Source of the DNA: Neoechinorhynchus agilis
Lineage: Eukaryota; Acanthocephala
Reading direction: 5' to 3'
Assembly (NCBI GenBank): GCA_051530055.1
Contig: CM121341.1
Coordinates: 6,758,001-6,822,000 of the forward strand
Length of the DNA: 64,000 nt
Shown piece after piece: positions 45,532-57,100 of this stretch (position 1 is its first letter; each line of letters opens with the position of its first letter). The notes under the pieces are model-generated. The model searched no databases and was not told where the DNA came from. It saw only the letters and a program-made list of their open reading frames with translations. A program made the translations under genes and the position numbers.

Positions 45532-48500
45532 TTAGCCAACGTTCATCCCGAATCCAAACTTAAACGCGCCGTTAGCGTGGTTGGCCAATCCACTAATTAT
45601 CAAACTGAACGGCAATTGACTAAACCGCTTTTCCATGACTCCACCTACGTTCCAGTTTGAATCAGTGAATGCTAAAGTGTAGTGTTAACGTTTTGCAGTT
45701 CAATCGGATTTGTGTAAAATAACTAAAGTGATACCATTAACAAATTGAAATAAAAACTCTATGGTGCTGTTTTAGTAAAAATCTTATAGTATTCAATGGG
45801 AATGAATTAAAATACAAAATCTTTTGAAATGGTACAGTTGGAGTTTTGGGCATCATAATCCTTTGCAGGATAGAAAATATTTCATTAATCATCGAGAGAG
45901 CGGGAAAATCTTTTGAGATGATAGAGTTTAAGATGTTGTGCTGGTGGTCATAATCCTGTGCCGAATAGAAAGTATTCTAATCGATAAAAATACGTCTTAT
46001 CCGAGGGGAGGATTACGTAGCCACCACATTTCCAACAAACCATTAATCATCGAGAGGATATAACTCGGGATTGTAAAATTTGAAAAGTGTTGATCAGAAT
46101 CCCGGATAAAACATATTCTATTAATCAACAAGAGAAAATCTTTTGAGATGATAGAGTTTAAGATGTTGTGCTGGTGGTCATAATCCTGTGCCGAATAGAA
46201 AGTATTCTAATGGATAAAAATACGTCTTATCCGAGGGGAGGATTACGTAGCCACCACATTTCCAACAAACCATTAATCATCGAGAGATATAAGATTGTAA
46301 AATTTGAAAAGTGTTGATCAGAATCCGGATAAAACATATTCTATTAATCAACAAGAGAAAATCTTTTGAGATGATAGAGTTTAAGATGCTGGTCAAATCC
46401 TGTGAATAGAAAGTATCTAATGGATCAAAATACGTCTTATCCGAGAGGATTACGTAGCCACCACATTTCCAACAAACCATTAATCATCGAGATATAACTC
46501 GGGATTGTAAAATTTGAAAAGTGTTGATCAGAATCGCGGATAAAACATATTCTATTAATCAACAAGAGAAAATCTTTTGAGATGATAGAGTTCGAAAGGC
46601 GATGGTCATAACCCTTTGCCGAATAGAAAGTATTCTAATGGATCAAAATACATTTTATCCGGGGGCCACATCTCCAACAAAGCATTAATCAACGAGAGAG
46701 AAAATATAATTTGGGATCATCGTAGAGTTGGAAAAATGGTGGTCATAATCCCCGCTCAAATAAAACATATTGAGATATTTCAAAAGAGGAAGCCTGATTA
46801 GTCATCGTTCGAAGGTAGATAACATATTTTAATTTGGATCAAAATACTTTCTATACGGCGGGCATCTCCAGCAGTCAAATATCCGAGACAACTTTGAGAT
46901 AATTATCGTAATTTTGATCACGAATTTTGGTTTCGACAAAAAAGGTGATATTTTCGCAAATAGTTGCACAATATAAGGCAAATAAACAAATTTGGCTAAA
47001 TTTGTTTCCTTTTAAACTGCAAGATATGAATTTCGCGTTTTTAAATTTTTGTTCGTCTTTTTCGTGATCAATTTATAAGTTTTTTCACAATGAGAGGTTC
47101 CCTATACTGGCCGAAGACAAATTCACGAATGGTTTTTCTAGCTAACCTTTGAAAGTGCAATCTCCACCTTTGTCCATGTCAACTTGATAAGATAAAGTGG
47201 CAACGGCGTCATTGGGGCTGGCTTCTAACTCAACACCGAATTGTATTGGACTGAATAGACGTCTATGCCAATAACCGAGATGAACCACACCGATCAGCGG
47301 GCTTACAGCTCCGGTCCAGCAATTCTCCTTTTCTGGAAAATATATTTTCTTGCTTTGATTTACATTTATAAAACTTACGCCTATACCGAGCAGCCAATTG
47401 GAACATCCCAGCGTGAATGGATTCAAATTTCGCACTTGGTGCAGCCGCGTAGTTGTGACAATACTCGATACCAGCGTCAATGTTCTCGGTTATACGTCGT
47501 AAATATTGTCCAATGAAGATTCCTTTAAATAATAAAATTATTGCAAAAAAGACGAAAACGTTTTAAACTAATTTATGATTGGTCAGGGAAGTGCTCGTTT
47601 ACGGGTTGAAAATATACAGAATTCGCTTAAAAGTGCGTTTTTTACGGGTCTGTGTGGCAATGTTCTCAATTATCTTTTTTGATTTATTTTGAAAATTTAA
47701 GCAGTTTTAAAACAAATGTAAGTTATTTTTAAAAACCCATATATCGTAGTTTTTGCCACTTTTTTCAGAGACGAAACGTCGGTGTCAAAAATCACTTAGA
47801 TTTGTTTTAAAAACCGCTTAAAATAAAAAAAAATAACATGCGTTTGAGAAATCAGTTTACAATTTACACACTAATCTCTAGATTTGAAGCTACATTGAAA
47901 ATAGAGATTAATTTATTGATTCTTTTTTCACACAATATTTCGTTCTTTACGTCAGACCGTAAAAGCAAAATTAATCTCTAATTCTAATCACTTCTTTAGA
48001 TGATTAAGTTATGTTTTAGTGGTGGTGGTGGTGGTGGACACTTGGGCTAGAAATTAATGGGGAAACGGACATATTTTCGAGAAAAACCGAAAAACTGGGC
48101 ATTCTTGATTTATGATTTGAAGAATTATTGTTTAGATAAGTCTTCATCATTCGATAAATGATTTTTTCGATTTAAAAGACGTTCTGCGAACCTCATGTTG
48201 GCTTCCATAAAAGATTTCTACCCTTTGAAACAAGTCTTCTCGTCGATCTACGAAAGGTTGCCAATGAAAATGAATTCCATGCGTCTATTACAAACAAAGC
48301 GAGATAATCCGACACGAGGTTCTGAGAAGATCTTTTTAATCGATCGCGGATGTAGACTTTGCCTAAACAATAATTTCTTGATTGAGGAAAAGCGCACAAA
48401 AAACAGGCGAGAACCTTGTTGTTTTATAAGATCGACATTGACCAGGTGAAAAGAAGCGGTAGACGTTGGCATTCGATAATCCGAGGACAATTGAACGGCA

Positions 48501-49007
48501 TTTGCGTTCTTTTTAGCGATCTAAAAACACAAATGTGTGTGAAAATCGAGCCAAAAAATTGACCTGAACGATCATTTTCGTTCGTATGCGGTCGTTGAAT
48601 TGATGAATGATATTGGCGTTCATGTTTCCATTAGCGTCCATATCGCCAATCATCACAGGAAAGATCTCATTTGCACTGTATTGATTTGATCCAACATACG
48701 ATGCACCCCATTTGAACGCATTGAGTCCTCCCATCGATAAACTGTGGTTCACTTGAAAGTGTGAACTAAGCGACTTGGACGCTGAAAACCGAGCTCCCTC
48801 GAAGCAATTTGGTGTCAGTTCTAAACGGATTGTTTATCATTCGCTGGAGCGAGCAAAAAAACCTTTGAATTTTCGGAACAGATCCTCAAACGATCCTGGA
48901 TTGCGACTAAAATCGCCACATGGTTTTTGAATGCCATGCGGAATCATCGGATACGGCGGCAAACGGTCATCGGACGACGCAACCGAACCAGATTCTTCAG
49001 AACTCAT
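45532..49007 (-). CDS. TOMM40: TOM40, mitochondrial import channel, 6 exons
   Basis: Beta-barrel channel of the outer-membrane TOM complex through which nearly all nuclear-encoded mitochondrial proteins pass. Six exons join in phase: 49007-48863, 48820-48564, 48508-48415, 47522-47379, 47332-47147 and 45671-45532, about 321 aa. Landmarks shared with human/fly TOM40: SFEDLFRKFKELTPNCFEGA, SLSSHFQVNHSLSM, WGASYVGSNQYSANEIFPVM, GDMDANGNMNANIIHQF, FGVELEAS, DSNWNVGGVMEKRF and the final beta-signal region FKFGFGMNVG. Introns 1, 2 and 4 are 42, 55 and 46 bp. Intron 3 is 892 bp, and intron 5 is 1,475 bp and filled by a satellite. A (GGT)n run lies in intron 3. The start is the only in-frame ATG before the Pro-rich N-terminus. 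Confidence 0.94.
45890..46800. repeat. Satellite array inside TOM40 intron 5, unit about 200-235 bp
   Basis: Four to five head-to-tail units are recognised by aaaatcttttgagatgatag (about 45907, 46135, 46357, 46569) and attaatcatcgagag (45890, 46042, 46273, 46481). Later units lose pieces, so length drops from about 228 to 210 bp, and the last is diverged. A part near 46740-46800 (tcaaataaaacatattgaga, aaagaggaagcctgatta) links the array to the cgaaatatttc foldback family. Confidence 0.93.
48018..48037. repeat. (GGT)n microsatellite in TOM40 intron 3
   Basis: Six uninterrupted ggt triplets. Position suggests no coding role. Confidence 0.9.
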
Positions 49008-50038
49008 CTCGAATAAATAATCTGTGTTGTATTGAAGACGACACAATTTTATTAGGATTCTTACGTATTTAATTTTGAAATTGAGTACGTAATTTGGTCT
49101 GTTTTTATTTACTTTTTTATGTACGCGAAGGCCGAAAATTATCAAAAATAAGCCTCAATTGTTTGATAATTCGCTATGAACACGGAGGTTTTTTTTAAAA
49201 AATCAAGAGGGTTTCAAAATATCTCAATGATTTTGAGTCTAGAGGGTAATTATCATTTTAAGGGTTTTTTATTCGGATTCGACCAAAAAACCATTCAGAG
49301 CTGCCCTTTGATCGTATTTCGGATCATAAATCTTTGGGACGCATCGGCAATAAATTAGTCAATTTAAAAAAGGACGTATTGGAGTTGCGAGCTCTCATGT
49401 CTTCTGACAATTTGGTCATATTAATTAAACGGTTTTTGTAGAACATCCCTTATTCGGATTTTTCCTTTAGGCGCTCATGCAATCGATATCTTGGATCAGA
49501 GAAGTGATTGAATCATTACGATTGCGAGCTTGTACATTTCTTCGGATCCTCAGATACCTCCTGTGGGGGGGAGACGATTTTAATCAGTGATTTTATCGTT
49601 TTCTCATGTCTTCTGACAATTTGGTTATATTAATTAAACGGTTTTTGTAGAACATCCCTTATTCGGCTGATTTGTTGGGCGGAAGTGATTAAATCGCTTA
49701 AATCCCAATAAATCATACGGTTGCGAGTTTTGAACGCATCTGTCCGTATTCTCAGATGTTGGTTTTGAATCCTTTGACCCACTTAAGCACTAATTTTAGT
49801 TCTTCCTCTCGAAATATCACTATAAAATATTTTTTATCAAGCTTCATTATGATCACTGCAACTCCAACTTTATCATCCTGAACGATTTTCTCTTGCAAAG
49901 GGATTATTTTGTATTCTTACAAAATTGATCTTCAATCGATTGTATTTGCATCAGTCGTCGATGAACGACAAAACGCGAAATCAAACTCGGATTTTTCCTT
50001 CAACAATTTTTTTAGATATTTGTCGATTTTGATCTTAG
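49008..50038. repeat. Intergenic with a ~65-bp direct repeat
   Basis: ctcatgtcttctgacaattt, followed by taaacggtttttgtagaaca and tcccttattcgg, occurs at about 49394-49458 and about 49603-49666, 209 bp apart. Each is followed by a gcgagctt/gcgagttt...cctcagat motif, also present near 14205. These look like units of a dispersed or tandem repeat. No gene was seen; the 50039 gene starts at the right edge. Confidence 0.7.
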
Positions 50039-51882
50039 ATGGATCACAAACCAGGAAAAAAGCGATTTCTTGATTCAGTTTCTAAGGATCTTCGTGAGAA
50101 TCGAGTAAAACCTCCAGAAAAGAAGCGCCGTCACACAGTTGGTCCCATTCGCCGGGCCAAAAATGTACACCACTCATATACTCGACTGGACGACTTCACT
50201 TCGAGTTCCAAAGAATTTCTTTGCTCGAACGCTGGCGTTTTGTTCACTGCTGTCATTAGCCCACGGCCATCGGCGACGAGACTTAAACGAAAAGCGAATT
50301 TCGCCGATAACAAAGGGTGTTATTTTGACGAATGCGATTTTGATGATTGTAAGACTGTAAAGACGTTCTTTGACAAATACTGCGATTCACCTTGCGTGTG
50401 GCGTACAGTGGATGAACTTAACGAGTTGGTGGAAAAATTAGATTTGGAACCTGTAGTGGAGAAAAATGGGACTGATCCAAGTGCACTAAAACCCAATGCT
50501 TCAACTGTGTCCAATGAATTTGATAAATTAGAGAAGCTTCTTCAAAACTTCGCGGATAGCGCTTCTCTTTGTGATCAAAAGGAAAACTTACCAGAAACTG
50601 AAATCGAATTACAGACGAATGACGAGTCGCTCAGTGCGCTAACGGATAATAGGAAACGGACTAGTATTGATCAAATGATCATCAATGATGTCGAAATAGA
50701 GAAAAAGGTACGAATAAAAGATTTGGACAGTGCGGAGAATGAACGATTAGAGTCCAAGTCGAGGTATTCCGTTGATACGGACGCCATAAGGAAGAAGTAC
50801 GAACTTAAAGCACCCAGTATCTCGGCGCCAAAATATGGAGACAAACTCATAGAACTGTTACAAACGAATTCAAAGAGTTCAATTCACGATGAGCTTGATA
50901 ATGAAAAGTTTAAACATCTGAGATTCATGCAAGTTTACGTGGTAGATGTTAAGGTTGGGTTTTCATAGATTACTTTGAGAGAGCACAACATGAATCTCAG
51001 TAATCAGATTTTAAAAGAACTTGAAATAATTATGGTAAAGTTGAATGGTATTAAGCTCATAGATATACCGAATGACTCCTTTCAAATCTGTAAGCGGGAA
51101 CTTCCATTTTACGAACAAACGATCGAGAGCATCAAAATACGCGAGCGAGCGTCGTTAATGGCCAAAAAATTATTTTCACCTTGGAAATTGACATCGATTG
51201 GTTCTTTAGGAAAATTTACAATTTCCTCAGACAATTCTATTGCTTCACTGAACATTGAAACACGTAACAAAGTGGGAACGGACTACTTGGATACAAACTT
51301 CGAGATTCTGTCTTGCTCAATCGAATTTAACTTAAATGAATTTGATACGTACACTAAGAACGCGTTCAATACTTTCATAGATAAATCAGGAATTTATGAT
51401 GTTTTATCCGAACCTCAAGTTAGCGTGAAAGATGTTCAACGTGTTATATTAGAAGTTGACAACGCTTTTCGAAATACCAAGATGTTCGTTTCATCGGTCT
51501 ACGAAAGTTGCAATAAGACAAAATTTGTAAGAATTCTAGAAGATGAACACTGGATCGATATTCTTTTTCGAATAGATAATTACTCGTTTGTTTCGGTTCA
51601 GTTTGCACTGTCTTCAAGGAAAGATAAAGTGTTTGATTCGGGCATCGTCAAGATCATCGATCTTACTTTAAGGTGAATTCCTTTGTCGTTTGCGCCTTCT
51701 TGTTGTTAAATGCACACCATTCACTATTTAGGTACAATTGGGTTAATGGACTAAAAAAGAAATTAATCGATCTGATCGATGAAGAAATAAACCGAATTGA
51801 CGAGTTAGTTTCTATTGATCAAATTGTTTTGCGTGTTGGATCGATCTTGAAGGCCAACGTTAGTGGTACTGGTGATCTTTAA
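50039..51882 (+). CDS. Nuclear protein, possible KNL1/Spc105-like kinetochore protein
   Basis: Three exons (50039-50932, 50969-51672, 51732-51882) give about 582 aa. The first junction removes a 36-bp intron containing an in-frame TAG; the second removes 59 bp. The N-terminus is basic with a nuclear-localisation look (KPPEKKRRHTVGPIRR), and the middle is acidic and disordered. Residues from about 300 form a short coiled coil (NMNLSNQILKELEIIMVKLN), then a folded domain starting SPWKLTSIGSLGKF and ending FVSVQFALSSRKDKVFDSGI, KIIDLTLRYNW. This order (coiled coil, W-x-L strand, two alpha/beta units, terminal helices) resembles the tandem RWD end of KNL1, which binds the MIS12 complex. MELT or RVSF motifs are not evident, so the call is tentative. 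Confidence 0.4.
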
Positions 51883-51964
51883 TAAAATCTAGTTCGTTCT
51901 TACAATTTACTTATTTCGTTACAAATGCACGGGAAATAATATTTAAGTGATTGGAGAATTATTG

Positions 51965-52320
51965 TTTAGAAGTCGTCACCCGCGGTTGAAGAAGCCGTAA
52001 GACGGCAAAAGCCATCGGAAGGTGTTAAAGTTTTCCCGTGGCGAGAATGGAAAAGTCCTTCTCTCGGACGCCGTTCGCAGCCATCAACATAAAATTCGCC
52101 ACTATTAAACCAGAGGGGAAGCAGCAACCGCCGCTGAGGATCGCAAAAAGACCAAATACAGGGCCATTTGGTAGCGCGGCTTAAGAACTGGTCAATCAAT
52201 TGTCGAAAAGAGATTGAGACGAATCACTGTCGATCCAAGAACTCCTCCTAGAAAACAAGTCTGGCTAGGGGAAGGCTGTCTCCCTTCCATTCAACCGTTA
52301 CAGTGAATGGTCTAACTTGT
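51965..52320. repeat. Dispersed repeat, family also at 53675-53880
   Basis: GC-rich block. The end ggtagcgcggcttaagaact, tggtcaatcaattgtcgaaa, tcctcctagaaaacaagtct matches ggtaccgcgacgcaggatct, tggtcaagcaattgtccaag, tcctcctacaaaacataagt at 53698-53770. Probably a SINE or a LINE fragment; no ORF or promoter boxes could be assigned. Confidence 0.5.
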
Positions 52321-52849
52321 TATATAAAAATCTTTAAAAAGTTTAATTATTTCGGCATTGAAAAAACTGAAGCTTTGTGACTCAACTGAGTCTCTGGTAT
52401 TATGAAATTAACTGAGAAAACATTGTGAAATAGCATATAATAAATGCAAGATTACATAACAATATTTTACTTCTTTGCTATGTGGTTTGTCGAATGAATT
52501 GGTCACTATTTCCATATCGATAAGGAACATTTTCCGTTGGATGCTTTTTTTGAACTAAAGGTTAAGTCATTCAAACCAAATGCCTAATTGATTAAGTCTT
52601 GAGTTATCCACTTTACCTTTTCATGTTATATAGTCAAAAGCGCCTAAAATAATGCATGACAGAAGATTGTTATAAACTAAAGACCAATTCGAAGCTTGTG
52701 GATGCGATATATCGATGATGCTTTCATCATTATGGATTTTACAAGTACGATTGGAGAACGTCCGATTATGAGTAGTCTAAGCACAACATTTTAATTATCC
52801 CGATGCGCTTCATCGTCCAAATGACTACCATTGAAATTAACCCGGAGTG

Positions 52850-53605
52850 AGCAGGTATTAAAGTTGCATCATTCCTTCTTCCAATGAGATTCTCATGTTA
52901 AATTCCTTTACTCTCTCTCCTCCCAGTCTAAACTCTTCTTATACGCCGACCATATCATCCTCATCACTCATTCACCACTCCAAATCTCCCTCTCCTTAAC
53001 CTCTAATGAAATCACATACATAAAAAATGTATGAACCAATCACAAACTCCACCTGAATTTCTCTAAGTGCTTCGAAATAATCCTCTCAATCTCCCGTAAC
53101 CCAACATCCTCCTCCTCAGCTTCTAAATGGCATCCTACGAGTAACCTCCCCTCAGAATTCTGGGTCTCTAGTTTCAATCAAACTTGAAATTGGTCTCGCA
53201 TTTTACACTTTCTCTCAAACGCAATACCATTAAAATCTATTTTCTCAAACGCCTCCGACATTTAGAAATCCCTTCACCCTATCTCTACAAATTTTACGTC
53301 AGTTTTATTTTACCTTCCCTAATGGATATCCCGTCTTTTGCAGCCTAACCAAATTTCAATTTCGTCGCCTTGAAATGTTTCATAAAAGAGCGTCTAAAAT
53401 TTGCAAAGCTAATTTTCGCTCTCACCGAATGCCTTTCATAAAACGTCTATAAACCCTTGAACCACAATTTTTACCACATTTTATTCCCATTTTCACGCGA
53501 GAACAACATTCGTAATCCTAATTCGTTTCATTCTCCCTGAGGACCCAAAGGTACATGGGTCCTCTCCTTTGTGAATCTACAAATAAAACGAGTTATTACA
53601 ACGCT
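52850..53605 (+). mobile_element. LINE fragment, 3' end of reverse transcriptase ORF plus tail
   Basis: Conceptual frames show LYADHIILITHSPLQ (a YADD-like box), then a C-terminal block read as CRLTKFQFRRLEMFHKRASK, typical of jockey/I-type non-LTR elements, crossed by stops and frame changes. It ends with ggacccaaaggtacatgggt and aaataaaacgagttatt, the tail also found at 10860-10925. The copy is 5' truncated and inactive. Confidence 0.6.
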
Positions 53606-53674
53606 CTTTTGGGCCTTGAAAGATACAAGACAGATACATTTCGCATTTAAAGATTGAATACGAAGACATTTAAA

Positions 53675-53880
53675 TGCTGAGATACTCGGGTCGTTTGGTA
53701 CCGCGACGCAGGATCTGGTCAAGCAATTGTCCAAGAGACTCGAGCATTCCTCCTACAAAACATAAGTCTGCCCCTGCAACCAGGACGAGAACGCTGCATC
53801 CGTCTTATAGACCGTTACACCAGGACGACACCTTGAGAGATTCTGAGAGGCGGGGCGTAACCCCTGATGGTTGTTTAAAA
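53675..53880. repeat. Dispersed repeat, partner of 51965-52320
   Basis: Shares about 100 bp at roughly 75-80% by eye with 52170-52260. It follows the LINE tail after 70 bp. Confidence 0.5.
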
Positions 53881-54103
53881 TTTAAAAAATCCTTTTACGG
53901 CAGTGCATATTAATTTCAGTTATTTGTTTTTAAATTTTATAATTAATTAGCTACGCATGTTCTCCACTCGAATTAGATAATTGTTGCCTGGGCAACACAA
54001 GTGTTTAATTGTAATTTATAATTGAGTTGCATTTTATTTGTGAGAGCAGGTTTGTAATCTAATTTTTTAAATTTATCCTTTATGCTCTGCTGGAGAAGGT
54101 AAA

Positions 54104-57100
54104 ATGTATGACAACCGTCAAGATTTACAACAGTTGGATAACAATCTACAAACCTCAATGATTGGATCACAAGTCTCTTGCCGAAAATTCAACAGGAAGA
54201 AGTTTATCTCAGATGCTCTAAGAGAGCCATATAATTTAGAGATCGTGAAGTATCTGTCTCAGGTAATTTCTTAAAATCGTAAGTGTATCCATCACGTTAT
54301 TGCTGTTGTAATTTATTCTTTCCACTATTCTTTGGACTCGATTTTAAGCCAATACATTGGTATTGTACTATATTAAATAGAAACTTACTTGTTGCTATAA
54401 AGAGATTATTTAAACTATATCAAAAATTTGACTATTTCGTTCATTTTGGTCTTCGTCACCACCCCAAGAATTAAACATTAATTATTGAATTAAATATTTC
54501 GGAACCTGTGTTGTCTGTTCAGTAAATTATTTTTTGAAGAGGGAACCCGGGTTGCGAAATATTTAATTCAATAATTAATGATTAATTCTCGGGGTGGTGA
54601 CAGCTCACAGAAAACCAAAATTAGATTCCTCCGAATGTAATTCTCAAAGATATTTCGTTTATGATCGCCTAATATGAGTCTTGTCTTTTATGGGTTCTTT
54701 ATACACTTGATTGTTGCCAATTTTCAGACACGATTTAGTTTTTTCTTGTGACCTCTCAATAAGTTCAATTCCTCATTAAACTTCTCTTTCAAAGATGGAT
54801 GAGATCATTGGAGATGTGGACTGTCATGAACTGCGTCTGCTGAGATTACGTTTGCTAAAAAAAATTAGATTTCTGGAAAATAGCGAAAATCAAGGAATTT
54901 GTGCATACAGTCATGTAAGTATTTGTTGCTTGGAATTTTGCTCTCCCAATATTAATAAATTTCAAGGCAATCAAGCAGTTAGAGATGAAAAACTGGATTG
55001 TTAAAAGGCGAGAGGATTGGAATAATCTTTTTCGCAAGTTTAGGGAAATCCCACTACTTCGTAAAATCGAATCTCAGAAAGCGGAAGTGACCTGTGTGGA
55101 TGACATTATCGATAACGTAAATGAAGCAATGCAGGAAATGTCAATTTATGTTAGAACTGCAAAGGAAATATATAAAAACAATTGCCAAGTGTGAGCATTT
55201 ATCTGCTTTCTGCCTTGATCGCTGGATCGGCACTGGAATACACCTAAAAATAAACTGTCGCCATCTCTTAGATTTAAACATTTCAAGTATAGACCACCAG
55301 CAGGAACGGAATTTATTGTCGAGCATGAATGTTTGATTCCAGTTCCATCTTATAATCCAAGTTGGCAATCCTTGTTACATATAAAGATTGTACCTAAGCC
55401 TCGCGATGACACGATTGAAAAATATCTTGTAAGTTCATTTTATGGCAGGGAAATTTATTCCTGCTGAAATCCTTAGACCCAAAGAATGGGCAATTCAGAA
55501 TTGTTTAAATCAATTTGTGATTCAATGACTGTTCTGTATGACTTTAAAGACCGAATATGGACATTGGCCCAATCAAAGAATCCGTTTAAAGTTAAGATCT
55601 TTTTGTCTATCTCGCTCCTATTAACTTACAACGAAAATAGATGCACAAAAAATCTACCAAGAGTACTTTAGAAAGATCTGTACATCGATTGAAACTCTTA
55701 AAGCTAAACCACCATAAAGGGTATACTATTTTGCTACATGATGGGCTTAAAAATTAATTCTAAAATGATCGTTCTTGAGCCAAGATACCACTTCGAGTCC
55801 ATTTGAAGAATTTAGGCCTTTAATCCCTGCATTGTTCAACCGAGGGTTATATTTAAATTCGCATAAAACTAATATTTTGGGATGTACAAAAGATAAACGC
55901 GACTTCATCCGTAGGATAAAAACATAGATTACAATTGATGATTTCGCAATTTAAAATTATAGTGCGTGCAATCGAATTTCAAAGTCAAATTAATGTTCTA
56001 AAGATTTTTTTTCGAGTAACCCAAAAAATGGAAGCGAAAACTATGAATTGGTAGAAATGCAATATGTAGAAATTAAGTTTTTAAGCTGTATTCAATAGAT
56101 TAATTTACTTATTAATCTACTTTTCATGTTAGCTTTTCTACGAGATTAAAAAATTTAAACGGCCTTGCTTATATTAACAGGTTCAATGTTTGTTTTGATT
56201 TCAAGAACTATCACAAGCGTAAGAAATCCAATGTTCGTCAAGTTACACCTGCCCGTTATGTCATACGAGGAGATTGGTTCGCTAAGCAATTGTCTACGGA
56301 TATTTTCAAAGAAAGTCCATTACCACCTACTCCCGAGCCTTTAAAAAAAGTCAAGGACATGACTATAGATGAACAGACATCAATTAAGGAAGATATTATT
56401 CATCACTTGCACGATTGCTCATTTGCTAATCTGATGGGAATTTTCGAAGGATTGCATAATTCGATTCCTATCAACTCCCAATTGCTCGATTTTGACTTAT
56501 ATCAGCCTGAATTCAGTATACTTTTGGAAAATTTGTTCGCTTACAACGAAGAGATTTTTGAGATCTCTAATATCATCTGGCAAACAAACAAACAAATGGC
56601 TTCAGAAATCAGGTAGTTGATTTCAAACATTTTTCTTGCTAGTAAAACGGGTTTCACCATCACGGCACAATCAAAATCCATCTTCCTGCAGCATTTCCCT
56701 AATTAATATGAAAGGCATTTGTCAATTAAATTCCATTCACCTATAAATTTAAGCGATACACTTTTGTGTCTCTAAACTAAAATGATAAATTGTTTTTTCA
56801 ATAAGAGATGAATTCATGTACATTAACCTATAAAATTTCAATGCAGTAACCAATCAGATTCGTCCTTATTGGTTTCTAAACTTTGCAAAGACTGAGATTA
56901 CGAATTTGTTCGTTTATATGCAACGTTCGTCGAATATTACCTTAATCAATGTTTTATTCGAGATTTTTATCCAACGAAAAATGGGTGTTTTTTATTTCTT
57001 AATACTCCAATTTTTCGACGTCTTGCGTCTTCGTCAGGGAGCTTCCCTTCAGTGATCTGACGCAAGGCGTCGAAGATTTGGAGTATTAAGACATAAAAAA

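Noticed and set aside
47142-47480. TOM40 C-terminus ending at CTFKG with a TAG (truncated channel)
   Set aside because: The missing last strands were found at 45671-45532 (DSNWNVGGVMEKRF), joined by an in-phase split codon.
48190-48500. Overlapping ORFs read as TOM40 coding sequence
   Set aside because: Only 48508-48415 aligns with TOM40. The rest (48414 down) lies in an intron, because the next conserved segment (GIFIGQYLRRIT) joins in phase at 47522.
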